A DNA stretch of 64,000 nucleotides from Nostocoides_A vanveenii. GTDB lineage: Bacteria > Actinomycetota > Actinomycetes > Actinomycetales > Dermatophilaceae. Positions 1-7,546 of the stretch are shown here, piece after piece; position 1 is the stretch's first letter, and each line of letters opens with the position of its first letter. The DNA lies in contig NZ_BAAAPN010000035.1 of assembly GCF_039531165.1 (NCBI RefSeq), positions 1 through 64,000 of the forward strand, read 5' to 3'. The notes beneath the pieces were generated by a model that worked only from the letters and a program-made list of their open reading frames with translations, had not been told where the DNA came from and ran no database searches. Made by a program: the position numbers and the translations under genes.

Positions 1-101
1 GGCAGAGTCGTAACTCCCATCATCGGAAGACCTCGACCCATCAACCCGACACCGACACGCCCCCACGCCGACAACCGGCTACACCCTCAAATCGGAAGAG
101 C
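1..101. other. Contig-edge segment with adapter-like bases
   Basis: The 11 bases at 91-101 are ATCGGAAGAGC, the core of the common Illumina adapter, and a shorter match (ATCGGAAGA) lies at 22-30. Methylase homology breaks exactly at the first of these, so bases 1-101 may be a chimeric or untrimmed assembly end rather than genomic DNA. An 11-base match could be chance, but its coincidence with the homology break makes that less likely. No gene is supported here. Confidence 0.5.
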
Positions 102-448
102 CGGTTAAGGTCCGGCACCTCCGTGATCTCGACCTTGAAGACGTCGCGGACGGGCCGCACGTGGGTCAGCCCGGCGACCTCGAACAGCGGCAGCTGCTCG
201 CCTGTGATCGGCGAGCCAGCGTAGGACGTGGCGATGAGCTTCTTCAGGCCGAGGTGGTTGAAGTTCATCGCGAAGTACTTGAAGAAGTTCGACTCGAAGG
301 GGTCGTCGCAGTTGCAGAACACGACCTTGCCCTGGAACTGAGCGCGGTAGTGGCGGAGCTCCGCCTCCACGTCGGCGAGCTGGGTGTAGAACTCGTCAGC
401 CGAGTTGTTGTTGCGTGCGCTCAGCGCATCGTTGCCTGCCATGGCCAT
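41..448 (-). pseudogene. N-terminal fragment of EcoRI-type adenine-specific DNA methyltransferase
   Basis: The first ~115 residues match the EcoRI-methylase family (adenine-N6 DNA methylation protecting against a cognate endonuclease). Recognisable stretches are DEFYTQLADVEAEL, VVFCNCDDPFESNFFKYFA and GLKKLIATSYAGSPI. A strong Shine-Dalgarno (AAGGGAGAGG) sits directly before the ATG at 448. Full family members are over 300 residues; here similarity stops after EVPDLN and about 20 unrelated residues lead to a stop at 41. The break coincides with an adapter-like 11-mer at the window edge, so the truncation may be an assembly artefact rather than real decay. The AAA ATPase gene beside it suggests a defence locus. 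The family call is firm; whether the gene is broken in vivo is open. Confidence 0.75.
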
Positions 449-544
449 CCTCTCCCTTGGAGGCTCAGGCTATCCGGGGACGACGACACGCGAGTGAGTC
501 AGCAGGACAAGGTGGGCCCGCACCGCCGGTGCGTCCAGCATTTG

Positions 545-2692
545 TCATGACATAAGCTCGGCGCAAGCGCTTACGACGTGCTCCGGGACTGCGTCGAACT
601 CGCGCGGATTCAACTGCATCACATACTCATTCTCGATGTGATACGACTCGTTAACAAACTTCCTCAGGGCCGCGTCACCCTTTGAAGCATCTGGATCGAG
701 AGTTGCAGCGATGCGATAGATCTGTATCTTCTCGTAGCCGACGCTTGCTTCCTGAAACTTCGCTTTCAGTGCGTCCTTATCCTTCAGCTGCGCAAGGAGG
801 TTGCCATACTCGAATCCAGGGATAGCCTTCTGAATATCCAGAACCGCCTGCTCCAATTCGTGCGACTCAAGTGGAACCATTTCCCCATTGTTGGCTTTTG
901 AGCACGGTATGTCACGAAGGTGCAGGAGACTGGAAAGGACGTCGTACTCCTTGTCGTACTCGCCATGAACCTCATAGCGCCTCCGAAGGTATATGCACTT
1001 GACGACGTCGTCAGCCGTCGATGCGATGTTTGCATCGCAAACCTGCGAGAACGTCATAATGTCTCGTGAGCCAATCGGCTTCTCCTGAACTCTGCCATCG
1101 CGGCTCCATAGGAAGTGCACGGCTGGTTCCGCGGCTTGGAACTGCCCAGACGTTGCCGTTCGAACGATGTCAATGGCAGGTTCGATATCATGAGTTAGAA
1201 GAAGTGTAGTGAACCCACGGAGACTACTCTGACCATGAAAAAGCTTATGGAGGATGGCAAATTTCTTGGTCTTGTCAAAACTTGAAACTGGGTCATCTAG
1301 GATAACCAGATCAGGTTTGTCGCGGCGAACCTGATGCATGAAGAGAACGAGCGCAAACGCGTTGCGCTCCCCGAAACTGAGGTGGCTTCCAGCGGCTTCT
1401 ATGTGACCAGGAGCATCCTCGTGCTCAAGGATCATCCTATAGGAGTCTCCTTTCGCCTCAATCCTCACAGCGTACTTGTAGCCGGCGGATCTAAGGTACT
1501 CGTTTATCTCATCTTGATTTTGCCGAATCGACTTTGCAATCTGCGCCTTCTGCCGCCCTACATGCCCCTTGATCTCGTCGATCCGCTTTGCAACGTAATC
1601 AAGTTGCTCGTTCATGCCTATCACAACAGCTTGTGCGTCCGGAGTATTCAACGCGTCAAGAAGGTCCAGGTCAATCTGGAGCCTGCGGAGCGCTTTTCCT
1701 ACGTCCGGTTCGTCGCGAAGGGAGGTGAAGGAGATGGTCTTCAAGGCAACAAACTTGCTCAGAAGGGTCTCTACCTGGCCCCGCAAGGTCGCTAGGAACT
1801 GGTCTTGCTCGGGCGTCAGTTCCTCAAGACTGGTCGTAATCGTCCGAAGTTGCTCGAGCCTGATAGGAACGAAGAACCCGGCCAACTTTTCGATGACTGC
1901 GCGCAGTGCTCGCATGTTCTTGACGGCTGCCGTTTCGTATTCTTCTGACACCTTAACCGCGGTCGCCTTGTCCACGCTGGGCACCGCACAGAATGGACAG
2001 TTCTCCGAGAGTGCAAGGTAGTTCTTGCCTCTGGATTGCCATGCCAGCCATCCCGCTGGATCCTCACTGTCGAGGAAGTTCTTGAAGCCGAGGAGGGGCT
2101 TAGGTATGTTGGCGAGCTTGCCGCCGACGGTCAAGGCTTTAAAGCCTCTGCTAGTCTTTGCAATAGCGCCAGCTTTAGTTACCGCAAAAGCGTCTCGCAA
2201 CTCAGTGAAGTTTGCGATCACGTCGTCGAGCGCTGCGTTTTCTGTGAAGACCCCTCGCAAGGCTTCAAAGATCGCGTCAAGTTGCTTGACGCCCTCTTGG
2301 TACTCGGGGGTCTTAATGAATATCTCAAAGCTGTTTCGTACAACCTCATCGGGCTGGAAGACGAATTGCGAGACATAATTCTCATCAAATGTAAGGGTGC
2401 TCTTGATCTCACCCGCCCCCTCGACCGTTGGGACGGCATCGTTCTTGCTGCTCCTGTACCTAAAGGGGAGCAGTTCGCCCAGAAGCGACGGATCTTGCGC
2501 GTTCAGAGTAAGAGCTCTAGCGATAGTGCTCTTGCCGAGTCCGTTTGGGCCGTACTTAATGTTGAGCGATCCGCGGCGCAGGGCAATTTGGGCGCGTTCA
2601 ATACTGTTGCAATTCGTAATCGTCACGCTGTACTCGCCGGTCTCTGCGCGTGTATCCCCCTGGTTAGGGACTGCCGAGTTGTTGTCCGCCAC
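545..2692 (-). CDS. AAA_13/RloC-PrrC-like ABC-type ATPase with zinc-hook motif
   Basis: A 715-residue SMC/Rad50-style ATPase. Visible motifs in order: Walker A YGPNGLGKST (47-56), a CPFC zinc-hook-like pair (232-235) inside a mostly helical insert, ABC signature HLSFGE (437-442), Walker B LVILDDP (462-468) and H-loop LLLTHD (497-502). This is the layout of COG4694/AAA_13 proteins including the anticodon nuclease RloC. R570-x3-E574 followed by His residues is loosely like the PrrC/RloC nuclease triad, but I cannot confirm it. Translation starts at GTG 2692. GC in hand-counted lines is about 53-60% against about 70% in flanking genes, so it looks horizontally acquired. Likely an anti-phage or restriction-linked effector beside the methylase; it could instead be a repair-type ATPase. 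Confidence 0.65.
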   Translation of the reverse strand: MADNNSAVPNQGDTRAETGEYSVTITNCNSIERAQIALRRGSLNIKYGPNGLGKSTIARALTLNAQDPSLLGELLPFRYRSSKNDAVPTVEGAGEIKSTLTFDENYVSQFVFQPDEVVRNSFEIFIKTPEYQEGVKQLDAIFEALRGVFTENAALDDVIANFTELRDAFAVTKAGAIAKTSRGFKALTVGGKLANIPKPLLGFKNFLDSEDPAGWLAWQSRGKNYLALSENCPFCAVPSVDKATAVKVSEEYETAAVKNMRALRAVIEKLAGFFVPIRLEQLRTITTSLEELTPEQDQFLATLRGQVETLLSKFVALKTISFTSLRDEPDVGKALRRLQIDLDLLDALNTPDAQAVVIGMNEQLDYVAKRIDEIKGHVGRQKAQIAKSIRQNQDEINEYLRSAGYKYAVRIEAKGDSYRMILEHEDAPGHIEAAGSHLSFGERNAFALVLFMHQVRRDKPDLVILDDPVSSFDKTKKFAILHKLFHGQSSLRGFTTLLLTHDIEPAIDIVRTATSGQFQAAEPAVHFLWSRDGRVQEKPIGSRDIMTFSQVCDANIASTADDVVKCIYLRRRYEVHGEYDKEYDVLSSLLHLRDIPCSKANNGEMVPLESHELEQAVLDIQKAIPGFEYGNLLAQLKDKDALKAKFQEASVGYEKIQIYRIAATLDPDASKGDAALRKFVNESYHIENEYVMQLNPREFDAVPEHVVSACAELMS

Positions 2693-2771
2693 CTCCCCAC
2701 TGTCTCATGAACCTAGGCGCCGCTGGAGCCGGATCACGTCATGCAAGTCGTCTCGAGGGCAGCGCAGCGAA

Positions 2772-3182
2772 CTATCTTGTTGTGCGCGTCCTCTTGAGCA
2801 GTAGCCAGATGGCGCTCTGGCTGAACCCGAGACGGTCTCCCACCCGCGCCGTTGAGAGGCCAGACTCGTAGAGACCGATTGCCTCGCGCTGCTGCTCAGG
2901 AGTCATCTTGGGGGCCTGCTGCTTGACCCCGCTATCAGCAACGAGGACGTCAACGGAGTGGCGGGAGACTCCATGGGCCTGGGCCAGCGTGCGGCTAGAT
3001 GTACCGCGCGCATAGTCCTCGACGATCTGGTTGATGACGAGTGGACCGAGCCTTTGCTTCAGCGTGTAGACCTGCGTCGTCTCGTTGGCAGATGGTCGTG
3101 CCTGCCCACTTCCTGCCCCGGCCGCCTGCCGGAGTTGGTGCCCCACTCGGGCGTACTTCGACCAGCGCCCTATAAGTTCCAC
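2772..3182 (-). CDS. Small protein with two helix-turn-helix segments (resolvase-HTH-like)
   Basis: A 136-residue protein without a catalytic domain. Two HTH-like segments are visible: around residues 50-80 (IVEDYARGTSSRTLAQAHG, then VSRHSVDVL) and around 93-130 (MTPEQQREAIGLYESGLS, then TARVGDRLGFSQSAIW). Both resemble the Hin/resolvase C-terminal DNA-binding fold. It could be a stand-alone regulator of the defence locus or the leftover DNA-binding tail of a serine recombinase. It lies at the boundary between the lower-GC segment and the core genome and is transcribed in the same direction as the ATPase. Function unknown. Confidence 0.55.
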   Translation of the reverse strand: MELIGRWSKYARVGHQLRQAAGAGSGQARPSANETTQVYTLKQRLGPLVINQIVEDYARGTSSRTLAQAHGVSRHSVDVLVADSGVKQQAPKMTPEQQREAIGLYESGLSTARVGDRLGFSQSAIWLLLKRTRTTR

Positions 3183-3190
3183 CGAAGTCC

Positions 3191-3221
3191 AGGACCTCGG
3201 TCGCTTCGCGACCTGGGTCCT
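3191..3221 (-). terminator. Hairpin downstream of the sepX operon
   Basis: Two 14-base arms (3191-3204 and 3208-3221) pair at 12 of 14 positions around a TTC loop. On the minus strand this lies about 35 nt after the stop of the SepX-like gene, so it probably ends the long operon that begins near 8932. There is no clear U tract. It also marks the edge between the core genome and the lower-GC segment to the left. Confidence 0.5.
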
Positions 3222-3255
3222 GTTCCTCTTTGGTGGACCTCTGTGGCCCCAACCC

Positions 3256-4545
3256 TCAGCCGGAGGCCAGGCGCGCGCGCTGGGCCGCGTAGTCCGTCAC
3301 ATCGGTGACCGTGGCATAGGGGCTGACGACGTCGTCCTCGGTCTCCTCGACCTCGGCGCTCGGATAGGTCGCCTTCGCCTTGAGCGTGTAGGTCGGCGGG
3401 GGCACGGGCACCGGGGACCAGCCACCGGGAGCCTGATCGGCCGCGACCGGCGCCTCGTGCGCCGCGGTGGCGCTGAAGTCGTCGATGTCGAAGACCGCCG
3501 CCGCCACGTATGCCGCCGACCCACCATCCGCCGCGACCTCGCCACTCCCGCGGGCGACCAAGGACTGCTCAGGAGCCTCACGTGCCGGCTCGGGACTGAC
3601 CGTCACGTCGGTGGTGGTTGGCGCGCGCCGGGTCGGCGCGGAAGGGCCGGTCGATACCGGGCGCCCGGGTGCCGAAGCGCCGACCGCCGAACCGCCGCGA
3701 CCGGCAGCAGCCGGCCGTCGACCTGCGGGTCGAGCGGACATCCCGGCTGCGGGTCGAGCGGCCGTCCCGGCTGCGGGGCGACTCCGCCGCGCGGCCGGCG
3801 CCGAGCCCGCGCGGGTCGCGTCGGCAGCACGCTGCGCGGGTGCGTGGCCCGATACGGTCGACACGCCGGCCGCGTGTCCGCGACGACGAGCCGCTGTGGC
3901 AGCAGCAACCGCGCGGCGCAGCCACCACATGGCCAGGCCGGTGGCCACGATGCCAAGCACCGGCCAGACCCAGCGAACCGCCCCGAGGCTGGCGAGCAGG
4001 GCGCTGACGAGCGTGAAGACGCTGGCACCGATCACGAGCACGCCACGAGTCGCGCGCCCGAAGACCGGCACCTTGCTGTCGATCGCCGTGGCCGAAGCGC
4101 GCGCCTTGGAGGTCGCTCGCGCAGTTGCCGCGGAGACGGAACTGACGGTCCTGCTGCCCAGCTCCCGGGCCCGCTCGCCGGCCTGACGCGCGGATTGTGT
4201 TGCCGCATCACGATTTTCGGTCGAAGCCGCCGAACGAGCGGTCGACGCGACGCGGTCCGCGAGACGACGACCGGCACCGCGGGTGAAGTCGGACGGATCG
4301 GCCTCAGCTCCGCCCCGGCTCACGGTGAGGGCATTGCGGTGCACGCGCGCCGAGGAGGCTGCGGCCACCGTGGGCGCGTCGCTCTCGGGCAGACCTTTGC
4401 CCCGGTCGAGGATTCGCATCGACTCCGAGAAGCGGTCGACCGTCCGGGCAGTGGCGAGATGTTCGCGCCGGCCCACCCAGTGCTGCACCAGATAGGCAGC
4501 CCAAATGGCAATGACGACAAGGAAGATCACGCTACTGGGCTGCAC
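3256..4545 (-). CDS. sepX: SepX/GlpR-type divisome membrane protein
   Basis: A 429-residue protein starting at GTG 4545. An N-terminal membrane helix (SSVIFLVVIAIWAAYLV) is followed by the basic stretch HWVGRREHLATARTVDRFSESM, the typical start of actinobacterial SepX/GlpR. A second hydrophobic pair lies near residues 165-210, and the rest is an Ala/Pro/Arg-rich cytoplasmic region with an acidic C-terminus. In Streptomyces SepX stabilises Z-rings, and in Corynebacterium GlpR is the membrane receptor of the gephyrin-like protein Glp. The neighbourhood (moeA/glp, GNAT, uridylyltransferase) is the conserved one for this gene. It is last in the operon and followed by a hairpin. The name rests on N-terminus plus synteny, because the remainder is low complexity. 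Confidence 0.75.
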   Translation of the reverse strand: MQPSSVIFLVVIAIWAAYLVQHWVGRREHLATARTVDRFSESMRILDRGKGLPESDAPTVAAASSARVHRNALTVSRGGAEADPSDFTRGAGRRLADRVASTARSAASTENRDAATQSARQAGERARELGSRTVSSVSAATARATSKARASATAIDSKVPVFGRATRGVLVIGASVFTLVSALLASLGAVRWVWPVLGIVATGLAMWWLRRAVAAATAARRRGHAAGVSTVSGHAPAQRAADATRAGSAPAARRSRPAAGTAARPAAGMSARPAGRRPAAAGRGGSAVGASAPGRPVSTGPSAPTRRAPTTTDVTVSPEPAREAPEQSLVARGSGEVAADGGSAAYVAAAVFDIDDFSATAAHEAPVAADQAPGGWSPVPVPPPTYTLKAKATYPSAEVEETEDDVVSPYATVTDVTDYAAQRARLASG

Positions 4546-4716
4546 GGGACCACCGTAGGCAGCGCGCTCGCACTACCCGGGGAGCATCGTCGGTGTGTCG
4601 CCGAGCCGGCCGGTTTTGTTCCGGCAGAAGGCCGCCCCGCGCCCGCGTCAGGGCGAGACCACACGCGAGAATCGCCTCCCAATACCACACGGGCGACCCA
4701 CGAACGACGCCGCCGG

Positions 4717-5316
4717 TCAGAGCCGCCCGATCAGCCCCCGGGGTCCGAGATCCTCACTGGTGATAGCAAAGGAGAGATGGTCACGCCAGGCGCCATCGAT
4801 GTGCAGATAGTTCGGCCGCAGCCCTTCGTCCCGGAAACCGAGCTTGCGCACAACAGCGAGCGAGGCGAGATTCTCCGGGCGGATGTTGATCTCGATCCGG
4901 TGCAGATTCCCCGCCCGCAGGACGTAATCGCCGGCCAGTGCGACCGCCGTCGGAGTCACGCCACGGCCGGCATACACCTCGCCGACCCAGTAGCCCATGG
5001 TGCAAGAGCGGAACGCCCCCGACTCGATATTGCTGACATTGAGTTGCCCGGCCAGCGAGCCATCCACGGTGATCCCGAAGGCGAGCACCCGGCCAGCCCG
5101 GCCTTGCTCGCGCTGCGTGCGCAGCATTCGGGCGAAGCTCACACGCCGCGGTGACCCGTCGGGATTGGTCGGCTCCCACGGCCGCAGCCAGTCCCGATTG
5201 TGTTGTCGCAGAGCGAAAAAGGCATCCTTGTCCGACCGGCGCAAGGGCCGCAGGCCGATGCTCGAACCGTCCGCCAAACGACCCGAGAGCTCGACCGGCC
5301 AGAGCCGCTGCCCCAC
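4717..5316 (-). CDS. RimJ-like GNAT N-acetyltransferase
   Basis: A 199-residue GNAT protein of the RimJ/RimL subfamily (acetyl-CoA-dependent N-terminal or amine acetylation). The N-terminal LRPLRRSDKDAFFALR strand-helix and the acetyl-CoA loop region IGYW-like TMGYWVGEVYAGRGVTP, then HRIEINIRPENLASLAVVRKLGF, are characteristic. It lies 3 nt after the Mog gene and is surely cotranscribed. A rimJ-like gene at this place is part of the conserved uridylyltransferase/moeA/sepX block in Actinobacteria; its true substrate is not known from sequence. Confidence 0.85.
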   Translation of the reverse strand: MGQRLWPVELSGRLADGSSIGLRPLRRSDKDAFFALRQHNRDWLRPWEPTNPDGSPRRVSFARMLRTQREQGRAGRVLAFGITVDGSLAGQLNVSNIESGAFRSCTMGYWVGEVYAGRGVTPTAVALAGDYVLRAGNLHRIEINIRPENLASLAVVRKLGFRDEGLRPNYLHIDGAWRDHLSFAITSEDLGPRGLIGRL

Positions 5317-5319
5317 CCG

Positions 5320-5841
5320 TCAGTCCGAGACCTGGATCGCTGGCGACGGATGGTCGCCACCGCGCACCTGGCTGATCACGTGTCCGATCACGGGCTCCAG
5401 GACCGTCAGCGCATCCCGCACACCGCCCGGCGACCCCGGCAGGTTGACGACGAGGCAGGTCCCAGCCAGACCCGCGAGGCCACGCGAGAGCATCGCGGTC
5501 GGCACCCCCGCCGCGACACCGGCAGCGCGGATCGCCTCGGCGATCCCCGGGATCTCGCGATCCAGCAGGGGGCGGGTCACCTCGGGAGTCGAGTCCGTCG
5601 GGGCGCAGCCGGTGCCGCCCGTCGTGATCACCAGGTCGTATGCCGTGACCCCCGCGCGCAGTTCGCGCGCCACCGGGTCGCCGTCGGCCACGACGACCGG
5701 ATCGCCCACGTTCGCGCCCCAGGCTCGCAGGGCATCGCGAATCAGTGGCCCTCCCCGGTCCGGGTAGACCCCGGACGACGCCCTCGTCGACGCGGTGACG
5801 ACCAGCGCCCGCACGCCTGCCAGGGCCGCGTGATCAGCCAT
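5320..5841 (-). CDS. mog: Molybdopterin adenylyltransferase (MoaB/Mog family)
   Basis: 173 residues from the ATG at 5841, chosen because it overlaps the moaC stop by 8 nt (ATGGCTGA) and removes an unlikely upstream extension. The protein activates molybdopterin with ATP before metal insertion. Family motifs: RALVVTAS at the N-terminus, TTGGTGCAPTDSTPEVTRPL, and VNLPGSPGGVRDAL near the C-terminus. It is part of the moeA-moaC-mog run, which would supply cofactor for the Cox-type hydroxylase at 37-41 kb. MoaB and Mog cannot be separated on motifs alone. Confidence 0.9.
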   Translation of the reverse strand: MADHAALAGVRALVVTASTRASSGVYPDRGGPLIRDALRAWGANVGDPVVVADGDPVARELRAGVTAYDLVITTGGTGCAPTDSTPEVTRPLLDREIPGIAEAIRAAGVAAGVPTAMLSRGLAGLAGTCLVVNLPGSPGGVRDALTVLEPVIGHVISQVRGGDHPSPAIQVSD

Positions 5842-6322
5842 CCACCGGCTCCGATTCGATCCAATCCCCTGACCGCCCACCGGATTTCGCCGTGACCCGG
5901 ATGTCGGTGATGCGCCCGTGCTTGTCGATCGCCTTGACCATGTCGATGACCGTGAGCGCGGCGACGGCGACGGCGGTCAGCGCCTCCATTTCGATGCCGG
6001 TCCGGTCCGCGGTGCGCACGGAGGCCCGGATCTCGACCGCTTCGTCGGTCACGCTGAGGTCGACGTCCACGCCGTGCACGGCGATGGGATGCGCGAGCGG
6101 AATCAGCTCGGGTGTGCGCTTGACCGCCTGAATGCCGGCGATCCGGGCGACGGCCAAGGTGTCACCCTTGGCCACCTCACCCGCCCGCAAGGCCTCAATC
6201 GCCTTGGGCGAGAGCAGGACTCGCCCGGCGGCCGACGCCTCCCGTGCCGTCACCGCCTTCGCGGAGACATCGACCATGTGGGCCGACCCGTCGGCCCGCA
6301 CGTGCGTCAGCTCGCCACTCAC
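5834..6322 (-). CDS. moaC: Cyclic pyranopterin monophosphate synthase MoaC
   Basis: 162 residues, full family length, starting at a GTG that overlaps the moeA stop (GTGA). MoaC completes the first step of molybdenum cofactor synthesis together with MoaA. Diagnostic stretches are KRTPELIPLAHPI and GIEMEALTAVAVAALTVIDM followed by VKAIDKHGRITDI, which carries the Asp/Lys active-site pair of the family. Overlaps on both sides show tight translational coupling with moeA and mog. No moaA, moaD or moaE is in the window. Confidence 0.95.
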   Translation of the reverse strand: MSGELTHVRADGSAHMVDVSAKAVTAREASAAGRVLLSPKAIEALRAGEVAKGDTLAVARIAGIQAVKRTPELIPLAHPIAVHGVDVDLSVTDEAVEIRASVRTADRTGIEMEALTAVAVAALTVIDMVKAIDKHGRITDIRVTAKSGGRSGDWIESEPVDG

Positions 6323-7545
6323 GCGGTCAACTCCCGGTCGCCGAGCAACCAGACCTCGACCTCGTCACCGGTCTCCAGTCGCGTCGTTGCCTCGGGGACG
6401 ACGACGAGGGAGTTCGCGCGCACCAGATCGTGGATGAAGTGCGAGCCTTGACCCACAACAGGATCCACCAGCCAGCCGGCATCGGTCCGGGAGGTCACCG
6501 CCCGGGCGATTTGGGTCCTGCCGGCTGGCGAGGTCAACTCGTGCCCCATCACCCCGCGCACGATGCGGCGCTCGTGCGTCGTGCCCATCATCGCGTCCAG
6601 GGCGGGGGCGACGAAGACCTCGAAGGAGACGAAGGCCGACACCGGATTGCCCGGCAGCGCGAAGACGGGAACGCGCCGCGGCCCGAACAGCCCGAAGCCC
6701 TGCGGCTTGCCTGGCTGCATCGCAACCTGGACGAAGTCGACGCCATGCGCGGCCAGCGCGGCCTTCACCACGTCGTACGCGCCCATCGAGACGCCCCCGC
6801 TGGTGATGATGGCGTCGCACCAGCCGGCGAGCGTGGTCAGCAGGGCAACCAACTCGTCGGGGTCGTCGCCGACACTCAGGCGTTCCACCGTCTGCGCGCC
6901 CATGCCCTCCACCGCCGCGGCCAACATCAGCGAGTTCGACTCGTGGATCTGCCCGGGCCGCAGGGGCCGGCCCGGTTCGATCAGCTCGTCACCGGTGGAG
7001 ATCACCGCGACCCGGGGCCGGGGCCGCACGCGCAACATCGGGTGACCGGTCGCCGCCGCCAGCGCGATGGTGCGGGCGCCCACCCGCGTCCCCGCCGGTA
7101 TGACGACCGCACCCGCCCGAACGTCCTCGCCGGCGGGGCGGATAGACCGGCCTGCCGGCACAGGGTCGCAGACACTCACCTGATCCACGCCGCCGTCGGT
7201 CCGCTCCACCATGACAACGGCGTCTGCGCCCGCGGGCATCATCGCTCCGGTCATGATGCGCACCGCCTGGCCCGGGCCGACAACGAGACCGGCGGCGTCC
7301 CCGCCGGCCGCTACCTCACCGACGACGCGGAGCACCTCCGGCCGGTCCTCGCTCGCCTCGGCGACATCGGCGGACCGAATGGCGTAGCCGTCCATCGCGG
7401 AGTTGTCGAAGCCCGGCAGGTCCACGCGGGCCACAACGTCGGTGCACGTCACCAGCCCGCAACAGGCGGATAACTCCAGCTCGACGGGCTCCGCCGCAGG
7501 CACCGCTCCTAGGATCGCTTCGCGGTGTTCCGCGACCGACCGCAT
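6319..7545 (-). CDS. moeA: MoeA/gephyrin-like molybdopterin molybdenumtransferase (Glp)
   Basis: 408 residues from the ATG at 7545, one base past the stop codon of the uridylyltransferase gene; the longer upstream reading is not family-like. Landmarks: FDNSAMDGYA, VRIMTGAMMPAGADAVVMVE, ISTGDELI and the nucleotide-binding TSGGVSMGAYDVVK, followed by PGNPVSAFVSFE. It inserts molybdate into adenylylated molybdopterin. Because a sepX/glpR gene lies in the same operon, it may instead, or also, be the gephyrin-like division protein Glp described in Corynebacterium. Motif content supports an active MoeA fold; the division role is inference from synteny. Confidence 0.93.
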   Translation of the reverse strand: MRSVAEHREAILGAVPAAEPVELELSACCGLVTCTDVVARVDLPGFDNSAMDGYAIRSADVAEASEDRPEVLRVVGEVAAGGDAAGLVVGPGQAVRIMTGAMMPAGADAVVMVERTDGGVDQVSVCDPVPAGRSIRPAGEDVRAGAVVIPAGTRVGARTIALAAATGHPMLRVRPRPRVAVISTGDELIEPGRPLRPGQIHESNSLMLAAAVEGMGAQTVERLSVGDDPDELVALLTTLAGWCDAIITSGGVSMGAYDVVKAALAAHGVDFVQVAMQPGKPQGFGLFGPRRVPVFALPGNPVSAFVSFEVFVAPALDAMMGTTHERRIVRGVMGHELTSPAGRTQIARAVTSRTDAGWLVDPVVGQGSHFIHDLVRANSLVVVPEATTRLETGDEVEVWLLGDRELTA

Positions 7546-7546
7546 C

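Noticed and set aside
2772..3182. Complete transposase or resolvase
   Set aside because: Only HTH segments are present; there is no DDE or serine-recombinase catalytic domain and no terminal inverted repeats were seen.
3085..5154. 689-codon plus-strand open frame
   Set aside because: Antisense to the sepX and GNAT genes, low-complexity Arg/Gly text, no ribosome site.
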